From: an uncultured Nitrosomonadales bacterium
GTDB lineage: Bacteria; Pseudomonadota; Gammaproteobacteria; Burkholderiales; Gallionellaceae
Reading direction: 5' to 3'
Assembly: GCA_903915035.1 (NCBI GenBank)
Contig: CAIWRI010000010.1
Span: forward strand, 1-33,040
DNA length: 33,040 nucleotides
This document shows, one piece after another, positions 6,916-14,998 of the stretch. Each line of letters opens with the position of its first letter. Positions within the stretch are counted from its first letter, which is position 1. The notes under the pieces were generated by a model. That model worked only from the letters and a program-made list of their open reading frames with translations, ran no database searches and was not told the origin of the DNA. The position numbers and the translations under genes are program-made.

Positions 6916-8982
6916 TTGACCGCTCCTGCCAAAACATCTGCCGCCACGCTTGCCAATCTTGCCAAGTTGGGCATCCGGCATCGCGCCGATTTGCTGCTGC
7001 ATCTGCCGATACGCTACGAGGATGAAACCCGTCTGGCCCCCATAGACACAGCGGAACCCGGCGAAACAGTGCAGGTTGAGGGCATCATCACGCATGCGGA
7101 AGTTCTTTTTAAGCCGCGTCGTATTCTGGTTTGCCGCCTGCAAGACAGTAGCGGCGAGTTATACCTGCGGTTTTTAAATTTTTATCCCAGCCAGATCAAA
7201 CTGCTCTCGGTTGGCAACAGAATTCGCGCGGCAGGCGAAGTGCGCATGGGATATTACGGGCTGGAGATGGTGCATCCGAAATGCCGTGTAGTGAACGACG
7301 AAACACCATTGCAAACCTGCTTGACGCCGGTTTATCCGACGACGGCAGGACTCTCACAGACTGCATTGCGCAAGTTGATCGCCAATGCACTTGAAGTCAT
7401 CACGGCACCTGAGCTGCTGCCCGAAAAATTCCGCACACAACTGCAATTGCCCGGCTTTATCGAAAGCATCCGCTTATTGCATCATCCCGATGCGGATATT
7501 GCGGAAGGTTCTCTGCATGATCGCTCTCATCCCGCATGGCAACGCATCAAATTTGATGAGCTGCTGGCCCAGCAGTTATCCATGCGGGTGCATCACCGTG
7601 AACGCAGCCAGCGTATCTCGCCTGCACTCACCTTAAAAAAGCATTACACCGACGCGCTGCTGAAAATTCTGCCCTTCGCTCTGACGCGCGCACAACAGAA
7701 AGTATTTCTTGAGATCAGCCATGACCTTGAGAAACCGCATCCCATGCAACGCCTGCTGCTAGGCGATGTAGGCAGCGGCAAAACCATCGTTGCGGCATTG
7801 GCTGCTTTACAAGCCATCGAGAATGACTATCAGGTAGCGCTGATGGCACCCACTGAAATTCTGGCCGAGCAACATTATCTGAAGCTCTCAGACTGGTTAG
7901 CGCCACTGGGTATTGCACCCGTCTGGCTGTCAGGCAGTTTGAAGAAAAAAGATAAGCGTCTCGCCTGCGACAAAATTGCGTCGGGTGAAACGCTGCTGGC
8001 CATTGGCACGCATGCGCTATTTCAGGAGCAGGTTACTTTCCACAAACTGGGATTGGCGATTGTCGATGAACAGCACAAGTTTGGTGTTCAGCAGCGACTG
8101 GCGCTGCATGCCAAAGGAAAAACTAACGATGCCGGGTTAAAATCCGGTCTGCAAGTCGCCGAACCACATCAGTTGATGATGAGTGCGACCCCCATTCCGC
8201 GCACACTGGCGATGAGCTATTATGCGGATCTGGACGTATCTGTTATTGATGAGTTACCGCCCGGCAGAACGCCCGTCATTACCAAACTGATCAGTGATAC
8301 GCGTCGCGGCGAAGTATTCGAACGAGTCCGCAGCGCCTGTCTGACAGGACAGCAGGCCTATTGGGTATGCCCGCTGATCGACGAATCCGAAGTGCTGCAA
8401 TTGCAGAGCGCACTGGAAACACACCAACTGTTGACGGAAACTTTTCCCGAACTGCGCATAGGTCTGGTTCACGGTAAAATGGACAGCGCGGAAAAGGTGC
8501 GCGTGATGGCTTCGTTCAAAGCCGGTGAGCTGCAAGTGCTGGTTGCGACGACGGTGATTGAAGTCGGCGTGGATGTGCCCAATGCCAGCTTGATGGTTAT
8601 TGATCACAGTGAGCGCATGGGACTGGCGCAATTGCATCAGTTACGCGGCCGGGTTGGACGTGGCGCGACACAAAGTTTATGCATTTTGTTATATCAAAAA
8701 CCCTTGTCAGAACTGAGCAGAACGAGGTTAAAAATCATCTTCGAAAACACCGATGGCTTTGCAATCGCAGAGCAGGATTTACAATTGCGCGGCCCCGGAG
8801 AATTACTGGGTGCCAGGCAAAGCGGAATGGCGATGTTGCGCTTTGCTGATATTGAGACAGATGAAGATTTATTAAACCATGCGCGTATCGTTGCCGACGA
8901 ATTGCTGCGCGATTACCCGGAAGCAGCGCGCAACTATCTGCGTCGCTGGATAGCAAACAAACATGACTATTTGCACGTATAG
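6916..8982 (+). CDS. recG: ATP-dependent DNA helicase RecG
   Basis: About 688 residues, against ~693 for E. coli RecG. The N-terminal wedge/OB part opens with LLLHLPIRYEDET. The helicase core has Walker A GDVGSGKT (about residue 283), the DEQH box (VDEQHKFGVQQR, about 383), motif III MSATPIPRTLAMSYYADLD, and the C-terminal HQLRGRVGRG plus the RecG-specific GPGELLGARQSG. RecG reverses stalled replication forks and migrates branched DNA. I place the start at TTG 6916, because GGGGAGAGG lies just before it and the homologous N-terminus begins about there. A TTG at 6886 is also in frame. The ribosome site is part of the palindromic repeat. ubiC follows 21 bases downstream. Confidence 0.95.
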   Translation: MTAPAKTSAATLANLAKLGIRHRADLLLHLPIRYEDETRLAPIDTAEPGETVQVEGIITHAEVLFKPRRILVCRLQDSSGELYLRFLNFYPSQIKLLSVGNRIRAAGEVRMGYYGLEMVHPKCRVVNDETPLQTCLTPVYPTTAGLSQTALRKLIANALEVITAPELLPEKFRTQLQLPGFIESIRLLHHPDADIAEGSLHDRSHPAWQRIKFDELLAQQLSMRVHHRERSQRISPALTLKKHYTDALLKILPFALTRAQQKVFLEISHDLEKPHPMQRLLLGDVGSGKTIVAALAALQAIENDYQVALMAPTEILAEQHYLKLSDWLAPLGIAPVWLSGSLKKKDKRLACDKIASGETLLAIGTHALFQEQVTFHKLGLAIVDEQHKFGVQQRLALHAKGKTNDAGLKSGLQVAEPHQLMMSATPIPRTLAMSYYADLDVSVIDELPPGRTPVITKLISDTRRGEVFERVRSACLTGQQAYWVCPLIDESEVLQLQSALETHQLLTETFPELRIGLVHGKMDSAEKVRVMASFKAGELQVLVATTVIEVGVDVPNASLMVIDHSERMGLAQLHQLRGRVGRGATQSLCILLYQKPLSELSRTRLKIIFENTDGFAIAEQDLQLRGPGELLGARQSGMAMLRFADIETDEDLLNHARIVADELLRDYPEAARNYLRRWIANKHDYLHV

Positions 8983-9003
8983 CGCCCGATAAAGCGGATA
9001 ACA

Positions 9004-10497
9004 ATGAGAATCAACACGCCCATTCCCCTCTCTCCTAACTCTCCCCCGCGTACAGGGGAGAGTGATAAGGTCTTGCTACGCCAGTCTTTTATTAAAGATA
9101 CTTACTGGCGCGCGGCAATATCAGGCGTACCCGCAGAACTGCTGCCCTGGTTGCGCGATACAGGTTCGCTCACACAACGCATACGGCAACGCTGCGAAGA
9201 TTTTTCCGTGCGCAATATAAAGAGCGGCCTGGCATCTATCGCCCATGATGAATCAGGATTGTTAAGGTCAGCGCCACTGGCATGGTCACGCGAAGTATTT
9301 TTATGTGCTGACGGGCAGCCGGTGGTGTTTGCACACAGTACCTGTGCAGCCCGCCATCTGCATGGCGCCTGGTCTGCCGTGCGGAACTTGGGCAACCAGC
9401 CCTTGGGCGCACTGCTGTTCTCGCATCCGCTGATCAGCCGTCAGCCTCTGCATTACAAAGCCTTAGCTGTGCAACATTCTTTATATCGCAGAGCTGCTGC
9501 AACACGGATCAATCCGCCAGACCGGCTTTGGGCGCGCAGATCGCTGTTTTATCTGCACAATGCCCCCTTGCTGGTCACCGAAGTTTTTTTGCCTGAAATA
9601 CTAAAGTTGAATCCTGAATCCTACAAAAATATGAATTACTCAGAACGTTTATCGCTTTATCTGCAGCTCACCCGGCTGAATAAGCCGATCGGCATCCTGC
9701 TGTTGTTGTGGCCTACGCTCTGGGGGGTATGGATTGCAGGAAATGGCTCGCCTGCCTGGCACATCGTATTGATCTTTTCACTGGGTACTGCGCTGATGCG
9801 CTCAGCCGGCTGTGCAATCAACGACTATGCCGACCGGGACATTGATCTTCATGTCAAACGAACTGCAAACCGACCCGTCACCAGCGGGCGTATTTCGGCA
9901 GGCGAAGCGCTTACGCTCGCGGCAGCCTTGGCTATCTGCTCATTTTTACTGATTCTGCCGCTCAACACGCTGAGTAAACTGCTGTCCATTCCGGCGGTAT
10001 TTCTGGCTGCCAGTTATCCGTTCACCAAACGTTTTCTGGTGATTCCGCAAGCCTACCTGGGGTTTGCCTTCGGCTTTGGCATACCGATGGCATTTGCCGC
10101 CGAACTTGACACAGTGCCGCCTATCGCCTGGATACTGTTGCTCGCCAACGTGTTCTGGGCAATCGCCTATGATACCGAATATGCCATGGTGGACAGAGAC
10201 GATGACATCCATCTGGGCATCCACTCCTCGGCACTTTTTTTCGGCAAATACGATGTACTGGCGGTGATGGCCTGCTATGCTGCGACGCTGCTTTTGCTGA
10301 CAATAGCAGGATTGATGGCAGGCTTGGGCACTTTCTATTTTGGCGGCGTGATTGCCGCATCGGGGATCGCGTTATATCATTACACGCTGATCAGATACCG
10401 CGAGCGAGATGCCTGCTTCAACGCTTTTTTGCACAATAACTGGATAGGCGCGGCAATATTTTTCGGCATCGCCCTTAATTATCTGGCTGCGCACTAA
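9004..10497 (+). CDS. UbiC-UbiA fusion: chorismate lyase plus 4-hydroxybenzoate polyprenyltransferase
   Basis: One uninterrupted frame of 497 residues holds two enzymes. Residues ~30-200 are chorismate lyase (UbiC), with Arg96 in [25 protein letters not shown] and Glu193 in [13 protein letters not shown]. This enzyme makes 4-hydroxybenzoate. Residues ~210-497 are the membrane prenyltransferase UbiA, with [15 protein letters not shown], the second aspartate motif [12 protein letters not shown] and about eight membrane helices. It attaches the polyprenyl tail. UbiC normally ends near FLP plus a few residues; here the stop is missing and a 10-residue linker leads to Met210 (ATG 9631, [11 protein letters not shown]), where a separate UbiA would start. 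No good ribosome site precedes ATG 9631, so a true fusion is likely. The first ~23 codons lie in a palindromic repeat, so UbiC may really begin later, for example at TTG 9073. Confidence 0.88.
   Translation: MRINTPIPLSPNSPPRTGESDKVLLRQSFIKDTYWRAAISGVPAELLPWLRDTGSLTQRIRQRCEDFSVRNIKSGLASIAHDESGLLRSAPLAWSREVFLCADGQPVVFAHSTCAARHLHGAWSAVRNLGNQPLGALLFSHPLISRQPLHYKALAVQHSLYRRAAATRINPPDRLWARRSLFYLHNAPLLVTEVFLPEILKLNPESYKNMNYSERLSLYLQLTRLNKPIGILLLLWPTLWGVWIAGNGSPAWHIVLIFSLGTALMRSAGCAINDYADRDIDLHVKRTANRPVTSGRISAGEALTLAAALAICSFLLILPLNTLSKLLSIPAVFLAASYPFTKRFLVIPQAYLGFAFGFGIPMAFAAELDTVPPIAWILLLANVFWAIAYDTEYAMVDRDDDIHLGIHSSALFFGKYDVLAVMACYAATLLLLTIAGLMAGLGTFYFGGVIAASGIALYHYTLIRYRERDACFNAFLHNNWIGAAIFFGIALNYLAAH
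9038..9063. repeat. Palindromic repeat inside the 5' end of ubiC-ubiA
   Basis: ACTCTCCCC (9038-9046) pairs with GGGGAGAGT (9055-9063) around an 8-base loop. The composition matches the element before recG and the hairpin before oxyR. It lies in the region read as residues 12-20 of the fusion protein, which is unlike any UbiC N-terminus. Confidence 0.6.
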
Positions 10498-10525
10498 AAC
10501 CATTTACCATTAAGGGGCTTGATCA

Positions 10526-10765
10526 ATGAGAATTACGGAAATTCAGCCGTAAGCGAATTGGGTGTTATCCATTGTTGCCGATGATGGTCGCGTGGGCAGG
10601 TTTGATGTCAGTCCTTATTTAGACTATGAGGCAGTTGAAGAACTTAAAGACAAAAGCGAATTTATTAAAGGTTCCAATGGTGGTTATTTTATTTAATGGG
10701 ATTGTGGCGCTGATTTGTCAGCGGAGAGCATTGAAGCGCAATGGCAACTGGTTTCTGACGTTTAA
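10526..10765 (+). pseudogene. DUF2442 protein, inactivated by two nonsense codons
   Basis: An 80-codon frame starting at ATG 10526 (MRITEIQP) keeps the DUF2442 pattern throughout: NWVLSIVADDGRVGRFDVSPYL, then WDCGADLSAESIEAQW. TAA interrupts it at codon 9 (10550-10552) and at codon 57 (10694-10696, just before WDCGADL). There is no frameshift, so the gene was lost by point mutations and probably recently. DUF2442 proteins are small and often sit beside DUF4160 proteins in candidate toxin-antitoxin pairs; no partner is visible here. Reassigned stop codons are not an explanation, because the neighbouring genes use TAA as a normal stop. Confidence 0.75.
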
Positions 10766-10888
10766 GCCGCCAGATGATCCATAAACTGGCAGTAAAAGAG
10801 GGCAAAATTCGCAAATGATAAGCGCTGCCTGTTGCAAATTATGCCAGATGCGTGATTCCAAGACCACGTGATGTCACGACATTTAAAT

Positions 10889-10960
10889 CGCTAACGGTAT
10901 AGCGAATATGACACCCCTGAGGATAAAACTCGCTCGAACCGTTAGCGTAGCTGCGCTAAC
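10889..10960 (-). terminator. Inverted repeats after the rubredoxin reductase gene
   Basis: GTTAGCG (10941-10947) and CGCTAAC (10954-10960) form a near-perfect 20-base dyad directly after the minus-strand stop. A further CGCTAACGGT (10889-10898) pairs with ACCGTTAGCG (10938-10947) across a 39-base loop, so two alternative stems share one arm. No T-run follows, so this is a weak or Rho-assisted terminator at best. Confidence 0.4.
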
Positions 10961-12103
10961 TCAAATAGCCACAAATAGTTTTTTGGTCATCTCACTGCGT
11001 TCCGGTGCGTAGTCTCCGGTCAGCACAAAGCCTGCCATTTTGTCCTGCTCATCATAAAAGGCCATTTTGATACCCGCCCCGCTAGACTGAACCTGCCATG
11101 AACCGCTAGCACCGCGCGCGACCGGAGACAGTGCAACAGGATGTGCCGGCGTTTTGACGACCACGGGCATCGCCGGAAAGTTTACTTTCGCGTCTTCGCC
11201 GTTGAGTATTTTTGCCAAGGCTCGCCCTTCGTGCATGATAGGCAAAACATAAGGCAATACAAGGCCGCCAATTTCCGCACAATCGCCCATCGCGAAAATG
11301 AATTCATCGGAGCTTTGCAACTGATCATTCACGACGATACCGCGATTAACCCTCAATCCCGCTTCTCGCGCCAACTGGATACGCGGACGCAGTCCCACCG
11401 CCGAGAGCACGATATCCGCTTGCACTATGGAGTCATCGCTCAAGGTCAGCGAGTAACCAGAGCCCAGCGCATCAACCGCAGTTACCGCAGCACCGAAAGA
11501 CCAGTTCACCCCCAGTTTTGACAAGGGGGAGAGTAACTGACTGCCGGCCTGTTCAGGCATCAGGCCAGCCAGCGGATAAGGTGCCGGATCAATCACCGTG
11601 ACCCGATAGCCGGCATTGGCCAGATCATTAGCAAACTCACAGCCAATCAGACCACCGCCCATGATAGCAACCGATTTGGCTGTTTCCAGTTGATCTCGAA
11701 AATTGGCATAGTCATTCAGATCATTTACCGACAGAACGCTATCCGCCGCATTTCCCTGCAAGGGAATCTGTATCGGGTCAGCCCCTAAGGCCAGCACCAG
11801 CTTATCGTAAGCTATCATTCCTGCACTGGTTTTCAGCTGCTTTGCTGCGGTATCAATGGCAGTTACTTCGCAATGTGCCAGCAGCGTAATGTTCTGCTGC
11901 GCTGCCATGGCGGCCGCTGAGGTGAGCACCAGACTGGCGGATGTCTTTCCTTGCGTCAGGGCATTGGACAGCATCGGTTTGGAATAATAATCCCCGCTGT
12001 CACGCGATATTAACGTAATCGCTATTTCGCGGTTCAGTTTGCGCAACTCTCTGATCAGCGTATATCCCGCCAGACCACTCCCCAGCACAACGATCGGCTT
12101 CAT
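10961..12103 (-). CDS. Rubredoxin-NAD(+) reductase-like FAD oxidoreductase
   Basis: The protein has 380 residues. The N-terminus VVLGSGLAGYTLIRELRKL is the FAD-binding Rossmann motif. The second dinucleotide motif, IMGGGLIGCEFANDLANAG (about residues 145-165), binds NAD(P)H. EFIFAMGDCAEIGG (about 275) closes the FAD site. There are no redox-active CxxC cysteines, which fits a rubredoxin or nitric-oxide-reductase-type reductase and not a thioredoxin reductase. It lies downstream of rubredoxin and rubrerythrin genes on the same strand, which strongly suggests NAD(P)H-to-rubredoxin electron transfer. The start is ATG 12103 with AGGAG seven bases upstream; a longer frame to 12160 lacks a ribosome site. 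Confidence 0.87.
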   Translation of the reverse strand: MKPIVVLGSGLAGYTLIRELRKLNREIAITLISRDSGDYYSKPMLSNALTQGKTSASLVLTSAAAMAAQQNITLLAHCEVTAIDTAAKQLKTSAGMIAYDKLVLALGADPIQIPLQGNAADSVLSVNDLNDYANFRDQLETAKSVAIMGGGLIGCEFANDLANAGYRVTVIDPAPYPLAGLMPEQAGSQLLSPLSKLGVNWSFGAAVTAVDALGSGYSLTLSDDSIVQADIVLSAVGLRPRIQLAREAGLRVNRGIVVNDQLQSSDEFIFAMGDCAEIGGLVLPYVLPIMHEGRALAKILNGEDAKVNFPAMPVVVKTPAHPVALSPVARGASGSWQVQSSGAGIKMAFYDEQDKMAGFVLTGDYAPERSEMTKKLFVAI

Positions 12104-12164
12104 GACTTTTCTCCTGTATCGACTGCATACAGGTTCATCCGCAATCGAATGAACCCGCATTTAT

Positions 12165-12329
12165 TTAGATTTCAACCATTTCGAAATCGGCTTTGCTGAC
12201 GCCGCAATCAGGACAAGCCCAACTGTCAGGCACATCGGCCCATTTTGTTCCCGGAGCGATACCGTGTTCTGCATCGCCTGCTGTTTCGTCGTAAATATAA
12301 CTACATACTACACATTGCCATACTTTCAT
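12165..12329 (-). CDS. Rubredoxin
   Basis: The protein has 54 residues. It begins MKVWQCVVCSYIYDE, with the first iron-binding pair C6 and C9 (CVVC), and ends with WACPDCGVSKADFE, the second pair C39 and C42. The hallmark rubredoxin residues GTKWADVPDSWACPDCG are all present. It carries one electron on a single Fe(Cys)4 centre in the cytoplasm. ATG 12329 has AGGAG about six bases upstream. It sits between rubrerythrin (21 bases upstream) and the reductase (61 bases downstream), so it is the natural link between them. Confidence 0.95.
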   Translation of the reverse strand: MKVWQCVVCSYIYDETAGDAEHGIAPGTKWADVPDSWACPDCGVSKADFEMVEI

Positions 12330-12350
12330 GTTTTTCTCCTGAATGAATAT

Positions 12351-12821
12351 TTATGCTAATTTAGCCAAGGTTGCGCGATAGTGATTCGCATGACGCTCTT
12401 CAACTTTGGCCAGTGCGGCAAATCGTTTTGCGGCTTTTTGCAAGGTAGCTTGAAACAATGCTGCGTGCTCTTTTGATTCTTCTATCTGGCCGGAAATTTC
12501 CAAACTTGCCGCCGCATCGCCTTCTGCCAGGGCAGTTTTCAAAAATCCGGGATACATCTCGGTATATTCGTATGTCTCCCCTGCGATTGCCATTTCCAGA
12601 CAACGGCGGGTATTCATTTCAGCTTTAGGGTAGAGCAAGTCAAGATGACCCAGGGCATGCTGCACTTCCTGATTGGCGGTTTCCTCAAATACTTTTGCTG
12701 TTTCCTCATCACCTTCGGCACGAGCGATTTTTGCAAAGTAACGATACTTGATATGCGCCATTGATTCGCCTGCAAACGCAGCTTCGAGATTAGCAATTGT
12801 TTTAATTTCTGGTCGTTGCAT
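12351..12821 (-). CDS. rbr: Rubrerythrin, ferritin-like domain only
   Basis: The protein has 156 residues. It has a four-helix di-iron fold: NLEAAFAGESMAHIKYRYFA (Glu19), NQEVQHALGHLD (Glu52, His55), GETYEYTEMYPGF and EESKEHAALF (Glu and His ligands). It ends after EERHANHYRATLAKL and lacks the C-terminal rubredoxin domain of classical rubrerythrin, so it must take electrons from a separate protein, plausibly the rubredoxin encoded next. Rubrerythrins reduce hydrogen peroxide to water in the cytoplasm. ATG 12821 has AGGAG six bases upstream. The gene is divergent from oxyR and has its own promoter candidate, which suggests peroxide control. Confidence 0.92.
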   Translation of the reverse strand: MQRPEIKTIANLEAAFAGESMAHIKYRYFAKIARAEGDEETAKVFEETANQEVQHALGHLDLLYPKAEMNTRRCLEMAIAGETYEYTEMYPGFLKTALAEGDAAASLEISGQIEESKEHAALFQATLQKAAKRFAALAKVEERHANHYRATLAKLA

Positions 12822-12866
12822 GATGCGCTCCTGTTCAATTGGTTGTAATTTGTTTGGCACAACCGC

Positions 12867-12896
12867 ACTATAACCAATACAGTACCATCAATCCAA
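12867..12896 (-). promoter_or_regulatory. Candidate rubrerythrin promoter
   Basis: On the minus strand, TTGGAT (12896-12891), an 18-base spacer and TATAGT (12872-12867) give a start near 12860, about 40 bases before the rbr ATG. Its -35 box touches the -35 box of the oxyR promoter. Confidence 0.5.
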
Positions 12897-12926
12897 TTGA
12901 TTGTTTAAACCACTGTGATTTATAAT
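12897..12926 (+). promoter_or_regulatory. Candidate oxyR promoter
   Basis: On the plus strand, TTGATT (12897-12902), an 18-base spacer and a perfect TATAAT (12921-12926) give a start near 12933. That leaves a leader of about 129 bases before the oxyR ATG, containing the hairpin at 12968-12991. Confidence 0.55.
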
Positions 12927-12967
12927 CTAAATCATTAAGGTAAATCTCGCGCAAGCGTTCGTTTGTA

Positions 12968-12991
12968 TTTTCCCCCGCTTGCGGGGGAAAA
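12968..12991. repeat. Near-perfect palindrome in the oxyR leader
   Basis: TTTTCCCCCGC (12968-12978) and GCGGGGGAAAA (12981-12991) are perfect 11-base arms around TT. It is followed by a short G-rich tail (13001-13005). No T-run follows on the plus strand, so it does not look like a finished terminator. Composition links it to the other C/G-rich repeats in the window. Confidence 0.7.
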
Positions 12992-13061
12992 TTGAATAGA
13001 GGGGGAACGGCTTGTTTATTATCAGGGCTAGCCTTGTTGTCCATGCCCGTCAGGAGCGCTT

Positions 13062-13964
13062 ATGACACTCAATGAACTACGTTACATCGTTGCCGTTGCA
13101 CAGGAACTCAACTTCAGACGTGCGGCGGAAAAGGCTTGCATCAGCCAGCCTGCCTTATCGCTGGCAATTCAGAAGCTGGAGCAGGAGCTCTCGCTAAAAC
13201 TGTTTGAACGCGGCAAAAGCGGCATTACTGTCACACCAACAGGTTACGCGATCATCGAACAGGCACAACGCGTACTCGAAGAAGTCGAGCGCATCCGGCA
13301 AATCGCGACAGACGGGCAGAATCAGCTTAATTCACCGTTGCGCGTTGGCATTATTCACAGCATCGGCCCCTACCTGCTGCCGGAGCTGATCCCTGCCTTA
13401 AAAAAAATCTCGCCGCTCATGCCGTTGGAAGTAGAAGAAAACATCACAGGAAATCTGGAAACCGCGCTGAAGAATGGTAAGCTGGATGTGATCGTCATCG
13501 CACTGCCGTTCGGCGACAGCAGCATACTGACTCGCGCCGTATACGACGAACCCTTTGAAGTGGTGGTCAGCATTGAACATCCCTGGGCCAAACGGCGCAC
13601 AATCAATGCTCAGGAACTTGCCTGTGAAAAGGTATTGCTGCTCGACAAGGGACACTGTTTCAGCAATCAGGTCGCGGAAGCCTGTCCGGAACTCAATCGC
13701 AAGGGGGCTGAAATCCAGCAGGGCACTTCGCTGGAAACCATACGCAATATGGTTGCCTCAGGCTTGGGGATTACCGTATTGCCCGCCTCGGCCAACAGCC
13801 ATCGTTACCGCAGTCCGCTGCTCAAAACCATCCCGTTTGATCAACCGGCCCCCTCCAGACGCATCGCGCTTGCCTGGCGTAAAAGTTTTTTCAGAACACA
13901 GGCAATTGATGCGCTGACGCAAGCTATCGCAGAAACTCGCATTACAGGAGCCATACTGCTTTAA
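13062..13964 (+). CDS. oxyR: Peroxide-sensing LysR-type regulator OxyR
   Basis: The protein has 300 residues. The N-terminal helix-turn-helix is TLNELRYIVAVAQELNFRRA and AEKACISQPALSLAIQKLE. The sensor domain contains LLDKGHCFSNQVAEACPEL, with cysteines at residues 199 and 208, the same numbers as the redox pair of E. coli OxyR; this separates it from other LysR proteins. Oxidation joins the two cysteines and switches on peroxide-defence genes. ATG 13062 has AGGAG seven bases upstream. It is read away from rubrerythrin-rubredoxin-reductase with abutting promoters, so that set is its likely first target; I could not find a clear ATAG-type OxyR site by eye. Confidence 0.92.
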   Translation: MTLNELRYIVAVAQELNFRRAAEKACISQPALSLAIQKLEQELSLKLFERGKSGITVTPTGYAIIEQAQRVLEEVERIRQIATDGQNQLNSPLRVGIIHSIGPYLLPELIPALKKISPLMPLEVEENITGNLETALKNGKLDVIVIALPFGDSSILTRAVYDEPFEVVVSIEHPWAKRRTINAQELACEKVLLLDKGHCFSNQVAEACPELNRKGAEIQQGTSLETIRNMVASGLGITVLPASANSHRYRSPLLKTIPFDQPAPSRRIALAWRKSFFRTQAIDALTQAIAETRITGAILL

Positions 13965-14012
13965 AGCCTCCCTCGAACGAAGGATAGCTGGTTCAACACG
14001 AAAGCGAGACTT

Positions 14013-14954
14013 TTACATCAGGCAATAATTTACCGGTTGCAGTGGCGACAGTCCGTGCGGATCACCTATTGCATCGCGCAGATTAATTTCAATCCCCCGA
14101 CAGATCGCAGTTAGCGCCAGATCATTCGGAGAATCACCGAAAGGCTCCTCAATTTCATCCCCCAGCGCATCCAGGCCGAAAAAGGTATAGGCGACAATAC
14201 CCACCACGAAAGGCGTCATAAAGTGGATCGTATCAACCAAGCCAAAAGGCAATAAAAAACAATACAGATAAGCCGTCCGGTGCAGCATCAAGGTATAGGA
14301 AAAAGGGATGGGCGTGCCCTTGATTCGCTCACAAGAGGCTGCAGCCGCAACCATGGCTGAAATTGATGTATCTATTCTCGCTGCAAGACAACCATCCAGC
14401 TGTTTTTCAGCGATGCACAGGCGCAAATCGCAGCCCATCCGGTGCATCAGATAGTCCGGGATATTCGCGACTTTAGCTGTTTCGTGCCATTCCTCGGGCA
14501 GCAACTGTGCTTGAATGTCAGCACGGCAATCAGTGTCACGCAACAAATGGCGTAGTGCATGTGAAAAAGCGACGGTGCGTAAGATCATTCTGGCACGGAT
14601 ATCAGCTAAACCCGCATCCATATTGAGTGGCTCCGCGAAGTCGACCAGGGTCAAGCATTGACGCGCAAAATTCCGGCTCTGTAAAACAATTTCCCCCCAC
14701 AACTTGCGGCCTTCACAATAGCGATCATAGGCGGCGGTATTGCGAAAACCCAGAAAAATAGCCAGCGGCAAGCCAATCAGACTGAATGGGATAGCTGTCA
14801 AGGTGATTTTTTTGCTGTAAATATCGCCATGCGTTATCGTAACCAGCGTGGCCAGTAAAAAATTCACCAGCAGCACGCCCCAGATTCGTTGCAGTACGGA
14901 ACCGCGATAAATAAAGTACAGCTTAAAGCCGGACGGCCTGTTGCGAATAATCAT
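14013..14954 (-). CDS. Bestrophin-like chloride channel family protein
   Basis: The protein has 313 residues. It starts MIIRNRPSGFKLYFIYRGSVL, followed by a first membrane segment, and has FLGFRNTAAYDRYCEGRKLWGE, the signature of the bestrophin/UPF0187 family. Further hydrophobic segments occur around LYCFLLPFGLVDT and MTPFVVGIVAYTFFGLDAL, and the conserved acidic stretch GDEIEEPFG follows. Bacterial members form pentameric anion or cation channels in the inner membrane; the ion here cannot be deduced. AAGG precedes ATG 14954. It follows hemF by 44 bases on the same strand and may be read with it, although no functional link is obvious. Confidence 0.88.
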   Translation of the reverse strand: MIIRNRPSGFKLYFIYRGSVLQRIWGVLLVNFLLATLVTITHGDIYSKKITLTAIPFSLIGLPLAIFLGFRNTAAYDRYCEGRKLWGEIVLQSRNFARQCLTLVDFAEPLNMDAGLADIRARMILRTVAFSHALRHLLRDTDCRADIQAQLLPEEWHETAKVANIPDYLMHRMGCDLRLCIAEKQLDGCLAARIDTSISAMVAAAASCERIKGTPIPFSYTLMLHRTAYLYCFLLPFGLVDTIHFMTPFVVGIVAYTFFGLDALGDEIEEPFGDSPNDLALTAICRGIEINLRDAIGDPHGLSPLQPVNYCLM

Positions 14955-14998
14955 ATAAACCTTTTTGACTCAATCATAAAAACAGTTTGTGCGAAAAA

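Noticed and set aside
9631-10497. ubiA as a separate gene
   Set aside because: ATG 9631 fits a UbiA start, but no ribosome site precedes it and no stop ends ubiC before it; kept as an alternative to the fusion.
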